This document shows, in pieces, positions 26,511-37,755 of a stretch of DNA of 64,000 nucleotides. The notes beneath the pieces are model-generated. The model worked only from the letters and a program-made list of their open reading frames with translations. It was not told the origin of the DNA and did not search any database. Position 1 is the first letter of the stretch; every line of letters begins with the position of its first letter. This stretch comes from Rachycentron canadum (lineage: Eukaryota > Chordata > Actinopteri > Carangiformes > Rachycentridae). The stretch is from NCBI GenBank assembly GCA_038496675.1, contig CM076650.1, positions 7,096,882 through 7,160,881 of the forward strand, in the 5' to 3' direction. Made by a program: the position numbers and the translations under genes.

Positions 26511-29431
26511 CCATATAACCCCGGCCCATTTTGAAGCAGTGGCTACTTGTGAGGCATGATGCAAAGAAATATAGGGAATATTATCCAGAGATTCTTAGGA
26601 AAATAAAAATTGGAAGCTTGTTTTCCTACTCCCATATCCTGTTATATTAGATATCATTTTGTATTATTAGGCCGCTCCTTCCTTCACACCTTCTTTATGT
26701 ATTCCTGCTCTGATTTACTCACATAGCCTATTTCTGCATTTCATGAACTAGTGATGCAGGTCAGTTAATGACCTGCTGGTGACTTTTACTGACAGACTCA
26801 CCAGTCATTGACAGACACTGGTAAGTTATTGATCACTTATCCTTTAAGTGAATTTACAATAATCTATATATTTAACCCGCAATGTAACAAATAACACTGA
26901 GTATGTTTTTCTTTTGTCAGTGCCGAATCAATTATTTACCCACTGTGTACTCATGACGTGACAGTGAACAAACAACATGTAAAGTCACATTATTAAGTAT
27001 CCTTGTTTCAATAAAGTTTGTCATGTGTGTTGTCTGTATCCTCAGCTCTCACTGAAAAAAAAAACACTTGGCCTTGTTACATTATTCACAGAGACACCCA
27101 CAGCTACGAATCTTAAGCTGTGGAGAGCCAAACACATACTTTCTCAAAAGCTCCAACCTAATTGGCTTTTGGAAACCAAACCTAGAAGCAAATAAATGAG
27201 TGTCTTAAAAGTAACAGTGAGTCATTCTAGTATCACAATATTTTGCAGACACAATAAGGATACTTCTCTATGCAGTTGTCACAAATGTATGAAAGTTTCA
27301 GCTGAACTTCATTCTTTGTTTTGTAAGTCACTGGTTTCTGCTTTTTTTTTTTTTTTTAATACATCTACATGTTTCTTTGATTTTTCAGTATAATACACCG
27401 ATCGAGCCCTGGCTATGCTTTTATTCTCAAGACACTCTCATCACTGTCCCTTTACAACATTATGTTATTTCTCAACAATGTCCCACAATTATTGGTCATA
27501 ATAATCCTGTGCTGCCTCTGGAACTCTTCCTTTATCCCCCATTTCAGTGCCTCTTGCCATATCATTTTAGACTACAAACAGCTCATTATTGTAATACATG
27601 TAATATATTTGTGAGTTGCAAAACACAATCATTATCTCTCCCCATTCATCTCTCTATATTACATTTGAGGTCGGTCTGTTCTTCATCCTGAACTACTCTG
27701 CTATCAGATGTTGATCAGCAAACACAGAAGTCTGTGGTGCATTCAAGTAACACATTAGAGAAAAAAGCCCTGAAAATCAGAATGGGCGGGAGGGAAAAGA
27801 AGCAACAGTGAGTGATTTTAAATAATTATAGCAGTTCGTCATCAGAGCTGCAAATACTTCAACTGTAACTGTGCTTCAATAGTAACATTTTGTGAGGAAA
27901 GTACTGCTGGAAACAAACAAAATATGATTAATATATGTCTCGCACAATTTACAATGAAATGCTAGTTGCTGAAATGAAACCTTGACCCACCCTTGAGTCA
28001 ACATAGAGTCCTGGCATTTCAAATCACCATGTCACAAACTCATTAAACAAGGACGTTGCAATTTCACATTTATACAATTATTTAATTGTGTCGTTTTTTT
28101 TGTGTTAGGAAATATAAACTATATTTCTCTAGCTAAAAGCTAGTAAGCTAATGTTTACTGAGAATGCAAAAGAGAGCACAGATTCCCACTAGGTTACTTT
28201 TCATTCACATTATTTCAACAGATGCTGAATCATTGACAGGTCAGCGACCATTGCGTTGCCTATGCACTGTCAGCGACTGAAGACATCTGTCACTTAAAAG
28301 CATTCAGCAATTTAAGAGCACATTTCGCTGTTGAGTTTAAATTCTTCTTGAAATGAAAGATAGTTAGCTTAGCTTGCTAATATCAGTACTAATTGACTTC
28401 AAATCCTTTTGAGTCGCCAGTAGTTCCCTCTTACTCAGCGTTTTCATTCAGTATTATTGAGAGGAAGAGGTTTGGTTAGTATTAGCAGTTTGTCCAGATA
28501 TGGTGATGAAAAATGATCAGTCTATCAAAACTCACATCAACACGCGGTCCTACAATCTCAACACCCTAAGGAGCATCGGTAGCGGTCAAATCACAGGTAG
28601 GACTACACACCTTGTACCAGCGTTGGCGCTCAACTGGTTAAGAGTTTGTGTGTCTGTAGGTAGTTTGGGGATGTGTTAAAAAACTATTTTCAGTGTCTGC
28701 CCACAGAGATGACGCATCGGTCAAACTGCAGACCAGAAATTCAACTAAATAAAAGTTTCTTCCTAGGTAACTACACAATTAAACTAAACCCCCAGTGATG
28801 TACTGATTTCATTAGAAACAATGAGTTTCAAAACATCAAAATATGTCCTATAAATACATCTGTAGCTGAGACCTCCAGGATCAACCCACGATTCCCCGCT
28901 GGAGCTCATCACTGTTTTCCCTGCTGTGGCTCTACAGTCATCCAGAGCAATGAGACTTTTTATCTAATAGATAATTGAAGCACTTTATAAATCCATAATT
29001 TCGGTGGTAGAAGAGCAAGTGTGGAACGTGTAACCCAACCCAAGACAAGTAATGAAAAGGCATCAGAACGGGAGAGAGACATATCTGCAGGGGATACTGC
29101 GTTTTGTTTTGACTCTCATTCTTTTAGGAAAGCATGCTGTCGCTACAAGGGTTTACTTTTATTAAAATGGTCTTAAAGAGCTGGATAACTGGATAATGCT
29201 CTGGCTCAGGATATCAGCATACTTTGATGCCACATTGTGTCTTCAGTAGTAGAAAGACGAGACAGATACATTTTGTATGTGTTTAGTTTAAAGTGAATTT
29301 GACTGAAAAGTGGAAAAGAGAAACAGAGGAATGGAAATGCCTTCAAAGGAGTTTCTGCCACTTGAATTGCAAAAGGAAAAGAGAGATAGTACCAACCAGA
29401 GAAACAGGTTACGGTAGAGAGCTGTTGGGAC

Positions 29432-29433
<2 letters not shown>

Positions 29434-29464
<31 letters not shown>
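29434..29464. repeat. (GT)15 microsatellite
   Basis: Perfect GT run; its reverse complement partner (AC)n lies about 140 bp downstream. Confidence 0.95.
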
Positions 29465-29467
<3 letters not shown>

Positions 29468-29600
29468 TTGGGGGGGGTGTAAGGGTGAAGGGGGAGAAAG
29501 GAGAGTGGAAGAGAAGTGCTGTGCGTGGGGGAGGGAAAGGAAAGGGCAGATGCACCCGTGATGAGGACAGGAGGGTGCCAAGAGGACTACCCCCCACCTA

Positions 29601-29609
29601 CACACACAC

Positions 29610-29658
<49 letters not shown>
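29601..29658. repeat. (AC)29 microsatellite
   Basis: AC run with one phase break (CA to AC at 29610-29611), inverted relative to the GT run at 29434. Confidence 0.95.
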
Positions 29659-29660
<2 letters not shown>

Positions 29661-32600
29661 CTGCTCACATCTCTCATTTGAGAGAGCTGTCAGCAAAATG
29701 AAGGAGAGGAGACAGAAGTAATGTAATGAGTGCGGTCTCGACACAGCCTCGGCATGTCTCTGCCGCTTCACTGGTCATCACTACATCCCACAGAGAAACA
29801 AGAGTGTTTGCTTTTATCTGCTGTTGTTCCCTCCTCCTACTCTTCCTCCTCCACCACCACTCGGTCGGTTGCCATGACGACAGCAGAGCTCCACCCAGGA
29901 AAGAGATGTGTACGCTGGGAGGAAGAGGATTATTGGGGTCAGTGGTCTCTGCATGCGTGTCTGTCTCTCTTTCTCACGCACATGTTTTCTCACAGCATAT
30001 GACGACGCACAAATACGTAACAGCACAGAAACTGATTATTTTACATGAATGGGTTCAGACAAATAGTTTTTGTCGTTATTATTGTTGTTGTTTATGGACT
30101 ACATTAATGGGGAGTTAAACTAAAGAATTCATTTGCCACTGACCACTAACTGCAGTTTCTGTTTTGCGGATTCGCATTTATTTTATATTTGTGGTTATTT
30201 CTCCAACAGTCTAACCAAAGTGATTTATTATTGCACCTCAATAAAGTTGAAAGTATTAAATAAAATACAGGCTGTTAATAAAATTTTGTCACAGTGATGT
30301 ATACGTTGCCTCTGCTTTTTATAAGATGGCAGTATGTGTTTCATGTGCTGTAATTTCTGAATTAAATTGATACAAAATGATTAATTCAAAAATAAGTAAA
30401 ATCCCCTCCACACTGCTTTTAACTCGTGACAACAATGATTCACGTTTTGTTTAATATAGTTTTTCCCAAGTTAAAAATGAGGCAGTGAAGCAGTACTTTG
30501 CGCTAATAATGTGACTTAGTCATCAGGTTCAGTCATCAGGAGCAAATTCACATTTCGATTTGGCTGATAATTGGTTAAAGTGCCACTGACTGAACATTGT
30601 CAATTCACATAAGAACACTGACGATTGTCCTCTGAGAAAGGGGCTGATAAAGTCTCCCACAAAGCCAGATTTGTCACGTGGGTGAAGGGGACTATCTGCC
30701 CTTGACTGGCCTTGATGACATCACGATGACAACATCTGGTGAAACTGTCACCAAAGTCACAAAAGACGTGATAGACCAGTTTTCACAAGCTGAGCAGAGC
30801 GAAGTCTGGTGACAAAATACTGTAGCCACACTTGTTAGTTTCCTTGATTGTCAATAAATACACAACACTGCTAGAACGGTTCCTCCACAATGAAACGTCA
30901 TTACTGAGACGCTTAATGCAGTTCAGATGGAAGAGCAGCCATCTTTGCCTTATTTCTATGCCTTCAGCTTCTGTTATGACCAGGTCACCTCAACAAGAGT
31001 CTTTGCTTTTCCACAGCAACTCAACATTTCTCCCTTTCTGCATTGTCTGGGGAGGATAATTTTGGGGCAGACTGCTGAGGTGGGTCGATGTTAATAACAG
31101 TCTTTCTGTATAGATCAGACATTTCTGGGTCTGAGGGGGGCTCTAAGCACAATTTTTCATGAATGACTGGGCAGATTTTCAGGCCCAGGAGGTAGACCCC
31201 CCCCCACCCCAGCCCCCAGTCGTTCACTGCTGTGTAGACAAATTTAAACAGCACGTTAATCACCAGTTAATCGCCTTCTACCACTCTTCATTTCTCTCAG
31301 ACACTTTTGTTTGATTTGGCTTGACATTTGAAGTATTCAATATTTGCATGTTGTCCAAGGAACATTTTGCATGTATAAAGAGTCTTGTGCACGTTTCCTG
31401 TGCAAACAGCACAGCTTGAAGTGTGATTAATGAAAAACTAATCTTGCTGTCAAAAGCATTACACTGAATGTTAGAAACTTTAAGTTCACAAAAGTTCACA
31501 CGCAAAGAGCATGAAACGCATACATATAAGTTAAACAGCAATTTTTAATCTTACAAATGTGAATGTTTGGCTTCAAGGGCAAAAGAGAGAGCATGACTGT
31601 TGAGAGTGTGACTGTTAGAGCTGTGAGTTCTTGAACCAAATAATCAGTGAAACAGTTGATTTGATTTACTTTACCTGGCCTGAAGCATCTTCCTGCTCAT
31701 CTCTCACTGGGTTGTTCTGCTGGCTGGGCTCTCAAACCGTCCTCTCCTCCCTCAGTTTTCATAAGCTGCCATTTGCAGCCATCTTGTGGTTGTCGTGTTA
31801 CACTACAGACTCACTGGCCCCGAAACTAAAAGCTAATAACCACAACCCTTGAAGCAGAACACGTCCTGTCCCACAGAACTGCATTCCTGATTCTTTTATA
31901 TGAATAATGCATTAAAAGGTACTAAAGTCTTAATTTATTTCAAAGAAAAACACCTGGTGCCATTTCCAGAGTTAATTGGATCCACCAAGCATGACATGAA
32001 GCAGCACATGAGCAGTTGCAATTAGTGGTGGTTCGATTACCCACTTCTGCTAGAGTTTGAGACTTTGGGACCCTGAACCCTGTTTGTGGAGGCCAGCTGA
32101 GAAAGAGTTGTCCATTCCAACTTTGAAAGGACCAGGTCTTTGTAAAAGCCTTAGCTCAGGGTCAAAATACATACAGGTGGACGACAAATGAACGGGTGGA
32201 GTCTGGAGCCAATTGCCTCAACAAGAAATGTATTCATCCGTACTTTGAAGCATGAGAAATAATGAGAAATGAGGAAGCCAGAGGAATTAATTTATAAACA
32301 GCGAATGAGCCGCAAGTGTAAAGGATTTATATATTTTAAAGGAGCTACTTGTAAGCTCTGTTTGTTGTTCATACATAGTCAGTGTTCGCCTCAAGAGAAG
32401 TCTAGAAGAAACATTGAGAGTTCAGCATCAAATTCGACCACCGTCGGCATCAAACGTTCAACAACTGGAAAGTAACTCTCTTGTTTGGCTTCTGTTTCTC
32501 TTCATTTATTGCATTGAAGTTGGCAGACTAACCCGCTAACGCTCTGTCAGAGAGGCTCATCGCTTTTTAATACAGAGTCACTGTAGCATGCAAGCTGCCC

Positions 32601-33949
32601 TGAGGAAGTAGCGCTTCTAAAGGGACGTATGTTAACTCGTTGTCTTGTCAACACAACAATGGCTTCCTAGACTGGAAATTGAATTGAGATCCTTCATTGA
32701 TGGCATTTATAACTGCAGAGTGATGACTTATTAAATATAAGTCATTTACTAATAAAGGGTCTTAAGTTCCAATAGACTACTATACTATTACTACTATACT
32801 ACTATAAACTACTGTATGTGTGCAATTTGAAAATGTCCAACTTCGATGTCCCAGGTGGCACAACTCCAAGACAGCATAGCCCAATGCCATTATATGTGTT
32901 GTATAATTGTATTAAAAATCTTCCTAATGAAAAGACACAATGAGTTACGCTGCACGACTATTGTCACAAATGGATTGCTGGGTATTTAACATTAGTTAAT
33001 ACAATTATAAAAGCCACACGTTGCTTAGTTTCCTTATAAAGAGGCGTTGAGGTTTTATCCAGAATGCACTATGGTACAGTAAACATCACTATGTTGCTGA
33101 CAGCCAGTTATATTGGTGACATGATATGAATCATTATAGTGAGGTTGAAGAGAGATGTGTCTTGACAGTAGTCAGCCTATAACAACAGACTGAGATTGAC
33201 TCTCCTTTCCTGACTGATGGTCAAGAGGTCATTCGTCCATGACAGAGCCCAGGAGGAAGAACAGTCAGTCCTGTGTGGATCCATGACCAGGTCAACACAG
33301 CGCACGGAGCCAAACAGTGAGAAGACTGTGGCGGTGGTGGCGGACCTGGCCTGGAGGTATCAGGGTCATGTTAGTTTGTCAGCCTCATGTGAGACAACGA
33401 GGGTTTATTGATACAAGCTGCCGCAGGGAGTCAGAGGAGGGAGGTGATATGTAAGTGTCAGACTTTAAGGAGGCCTGAAACAAGATGTGCTGCAAAGTTC
33501 ATTCAAAACAGCTTTCTGCTTTGTTTCCCCATCAATATTCAAGTTCTTATTCCACGACAGTGTCATACTTTTCTCTATTAGCTTGTCCCAACTCCTCGTT
33601 GAAGCTACATGATGTTTTAAGTGATTCAAACTTTAACTTTTACCCATCACAGTTAACAGGATATGAAATGAACGCTCGAGATAAAAGTAGAGGAAACGAT
33701 CAATTAATTATCAAAATTGTAGCAGCTGGATCTTCTATGTATCAACTAATAGTTGTATGTGCAGCACAACATGCATCCCACAGGTTAAAGGTTGGAAATG
33801 ATAGACAACAAGAAAAAGTCACCTATTAAAAAGTTTGTATTACAATTTTTTGCTTTTATTGTTAGCAGCTGCAGTATTGTCCCACAACTACTACTCACTA
33901 CTTCAACTTTTATTCATAAACATGCTTTGGAAATAAATGCACACGGAGA

Positions 33950-34895
33950 CAGGATAAATATTTTTTAGGAATAATTTATTGCCAGTAGGAAAGCGTGAGC
34001 TTGTGGCAGTATTCAATAAAAACCTTAACAAGACCATAGCATTGCTCACACACACATAGACACCTGAAAAAGTCACGTGTCCATGGATAACTCTGCACTA
34101 TAAATATATTGGGTCCCATTTTCTTGGTGGAAAAATAAAGAGGTTCCAAAGTCAAAATTTACAAACAAACAAATAAAAAAAAAAAACAACAACACAAGAA
34201 TATGCAGTCGTTCACTGAAGACCCTTTTTGAAATGAGCAGGAGACAATAAACTTTACGAGTACACTGTGTGGGAAAGCCACGCTCTTCTCTCTTTTAACA
34301 CTTCTTTTTTTTGTGAATGTAAGCACAGTAAGGCTGATAATGTCACACCATTTAGCTCTTTTTTTTTTGAAAATAAAAGCATAGAATATCTACAAAACCT
34401 AGTAAACTTTGAAATCAAAACTGTACATTTAAATTTACATTGAAAATGAGCACTTGTATAAAAACATTTTGCTTGGTTTTATTTATAGAAACAAAGATAT
34501 TGTGGTGAAATACTCTTTTTTTTCATGATGTTCTTCCTGTTGTACATTGAAATGTTGATCCTTCAGACAATCCACTTCCTGTGTGAGATGACAGTTACTT
34601 AAAGCAATGGCACCGCCAACTCAAAGGGGCAGGAGTTGGACTGAGCAGACGCAAAGATGCTACAGAGTCTCTCTTATAACTTCTTCAGATCTTCTCAGCC
34701 GATTGGCCTTGACAACCAGTCTCAACAACCCCTGTGTTTTGACTCATTTCATTGTGTGTGTGTGTGTGGGTGTTTGTGTGTGTGTGGGTGTGTGTTGTGT
34801 GTGTCCACATACTGTGCGTATTTAGTGTGGGTGGTGTGAGAGGGGCTAGCATAAGGTGTAGCTGTGGGTTCAGGCACTTTTGTTTGGATCCAGTG
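33950..34895 (-). other. fat1: fat1 3' UTR (approximate end) with candidate poly(A) signals
   Basis: AT-rich non-coding sequence directly after the stop codon. AATAAA on the transcript strand occurs at 34483-34478, 33980-33975 and 33914-33909. The second gives a UTR of about 930 nt and is my preferred end. A CA-rich run on the transcript (34752-34803 as TG on the plus strand) lies about 95 nt after the stop codon. The true cleavage site cannot be fixed from sequence alone. Confidence 0.5.
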
Positions 34896-35575
34896 TCAGA
34901 CTTCAGTGTGCTGTTGGGAGTCCAGCGCCGGAATGGCCAGCCGCTCAAAGTGGCCCTCATCGCCGCTTTCGTAGTCGCTTATCATCACCTCGGACTCCTC
35001 ACAGCACGCTGACATGTCCGAGCACGAGGCTGTGGACGTGTACAGAGACATGGACATGTTGTCCAGAGCTGAGGAGTCAAAGTCCCGACTACAACCTAAA
35101 GGGTAGCCCCCTCTGTAGCCACTGGTGCCCAAGGTAGAAGCTGGGGTGGTGTTGGCTGAGGTGGAAGTAGCCCCTTGGCCCTCGGTGTCACCCCCGTCGC
35201 CTGGGTAGGAGTGCTGCGGCAGATACTGGTTAAGGCTGTAGAGCTGAGGCAGGGCCGGGCGCTGGCGGACCCCACCTGAGCCACCTGGGCTGGCAGCAGA
35301 CGGGTCCAAGTCTCTGCCCAGCGGCCGCAGCGTGTCACAGCGGTCGCTGTACTCTGGCAGAGGTGGTGGCGGCAGGTCGTCATTGGCAGGGAAGTCCTCT
35401 GGCGGTGGAGGGAAATCGTTCTCAATGTCGAAGCCGCCGGGATAATAGTCGGTGTCGATGGCATTTGGGTCACTGTACAGAGGGGCAGGGGACTCCACAA
35501 CCTCATACTGTGGAAACTCCTGGATTCCAGGAAGTTGAACACTTGGCATCCAATCAGATGTGTCCCAGTGATATC
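34896..35575 (-). CDS. fat1: fat1 last coding exon: distal cytoplasmic tail and stop
   Basis: 680 bp entered in phase 1 (acceptor CAG at 35576-35578), ending in TGA at 34898-34896. It encodes GYHWDTSDWMPSVQLPGIQ and EFPQYEVVES, then AIDTDYYPGGFDIENDFPPPP with the FPPPP Ena/VASP-type motif at 35400-35414. DLPPPPLPEYS, TSTASCSDMSACCEESEV and MISDYESGDEGHFE follow, and the C-terminus is LDSQQHTEV. HTEV is a class I PDZ ligand. The YHWDTSDW block is shared with FAT3, but the ESGDEGHFE and HTEV end is FAT1-type. Confidence 0.97.
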
Positions 35576-37716
35576 CTGTTTGAGGAGACAACAGCCACGT
35601 GTTAGTGTCTGCACCAAAGCTCAGATCATCACGTCTGGTTATTAACATTCACCAAATGCCATCATGTTAATGTTAAAAACCCACACCATGCAACAGGAAC
35701 ACAGCACAACAACATCACACTAACACATTACACATTTAACTTCACACTGGTTTGTGAGAGACTTTTTAACACAAGGCAGACACGTTCACAAACTTAAAGG
35801 AAACAAAAAAAAAATATTTTCTCATTCTACCTCTGTTTTATTCTTTGCTAAAACTATGTAAAATACTTCCTGTAAAACAGTAAAATATCTTTAATGACTC
35901 ATCTCAAACTCTGGACACTTGAATGTATCCAGTCAAATATCTCTTGGGGCGATGATCCAACCCCGTTTTGCTCATTGGTCGTGGCACCGAGCAGAGTGAT
36001 AGCACGTCTCTCTGTTGTGTGTTGATCTGACAACACGGCTGAGGCAGATGCGGGTGAGATCCCACAGTCGTCTCAGCTCTGTATCTCATTACAGTTCTAA
36101 ATCAATCCCATCAGTCCTTTAGGATTTCATTCAAATTTCTTGCATGATTAAAGCTCGGCTACATATTTGGATTCACTCCGAGAGGCATCACACTACTACT
36201 GAAGCTCAAGGCTTTCTAATTGTTGTTCTTCCCTCCAAACACATATTTCAACTTCGAGGTTGAACAAACCAACATTGGGTCTAAATCTTTTGAAAATAGT
36301 CATTGTCCATCCTGTGACAAAATCTCAGCAGCAGACACACAACATACAAACACACATAACTGAATATTTCCACATAGTTATTGAGCACAATCTTTGAACA
36401 CATGACACTTGGATTACGCATTTTCTCTTACATTGTCGCGACATCAAAGCCATGCATGGGAATGTTTCGGGGGTATTAAATAATCTTACGAGGGCAGACG
36501 TGACACCGCATGAGGCCACTGATGCAGAAAGCTCTCAGTGGTGCACCAACTTTGCCTTAGTGAGGAGGTTTAACCTTCTCCTCATTTTAAGCTTCAGGAG
36601 GGAGGGGGCGGNNNNNNNNNNNNNNNNNNNNNNNNNNNNNNNNNNNNNNNNNNNNNNNNNNNNNNNNNNNNNNNNNNNNNNNNNNNNNNNNNNNNNNNNN
36701 NNNNNNGGGTGGGGGTTAGTGGTTAAGAGTTAAAGGGGTGGGATCGGGGGTAACACCAGTGTACATCAGGCAAACAAAGATGAAAAAAGTCACCTCTTGG
36801 GTTCTTGAGATCATGAGCCAAAAAAGACTCTTTATATCAGGCAAGAAGGAGAAGAAAAGAGAAAGAACAAGTCACATTAGAACCTGAGCGAAGAGAACAA
36901 TCGACAAAGAACACAAATGAAATGAGGACAATGAAACACTAGCAGACTAAATGATAAACAGAGTGACAGGTTAATTAATGGACAACAGCTTTGCCATTTT
37001 CTTAAACAGACTTCTTGAGGTGTGTAATCAAAAGCAAAGATCAATGCTGAGACTTGTAGGCAACACCTCTGTGCCCGTTTAATTTACTATTAGCATATCT
37101 TAATTAATTAGCGGCTGAATCTGAAAAAGGCACACGTCGAAGTTGGATGGGAGCTTTGTCAGTGTAAGATAATGGCAGTTCTACAACCTACACTTCACAT
37201 CCCAACACCAAGGACAGAACTACTGGCAGATGGAAGCAATAAAAGAGTACCTTCTCCTTCCACCGTGTCAACAGCAGAGTTGACAAGGTGGATTACTGTC
37301 ACTATGGAGGCTTGTGTGAGAGGTAAGGGAGGGGAGAGTGGGTGGAAGAGACCTAGCATTAGTACAAATGCTTTTGTAATTCAAAAAAGAAAGAAAAAAA
37401 AAACACATATGCAGAGCATGGTGGTGGGAGCACAAGTGACACTTCCCATGAATGTTGCTGGACACACTTTTTTTTTTAATTTTTTGGCTTTTCTGTGTCG
37501 ACATTGAATGTCTAAGAGTTTTCATGGCTGGGCACAAGACAATGGAGGAGGATGACACAGTGTGGGGGAGGGTCTGGTTTTGTTTGTGCAAGATAACACG
37601 ACAACAACATACTGAATGCTACGGGGTGCCATTGACAGTACAGATGGAAGAATCAGTGAAATTCCCTGGAGATATAAATGCATTGCCAACCCTAAACACA
37701 GAGAAGAGCCTGTGTG

Positions 37717-37755
<39 letters not shown>

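Larger units (their letters stand above)
25961..33949. other. intergenic region between fat1 3' end and mtnr1a
   Basis: About 8 kb with no exon-like open frame or recognisable RNA gene. It holds a (TCAG)5 tract at 26491-26510, a poly(T) near 27343-27357, a (GT)n/(AC)n pair at 29434-29658, and C- or G-rich patches near 26102-26115 and 31197-31215. Open frames in 29288-29721 are translations of the microsatellites. Confidence 0.6.

Noticed and set aside
29288..29721. Overlapping long open frames on both strands
   Set aside because: They are translations of (GT)n and (AC)n and of flanking low-complexity sequence; no domain, no splice context.
36452..36733. Open frame running through the N gap
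   Set aside because: Most of its length is unknown bases; no support.
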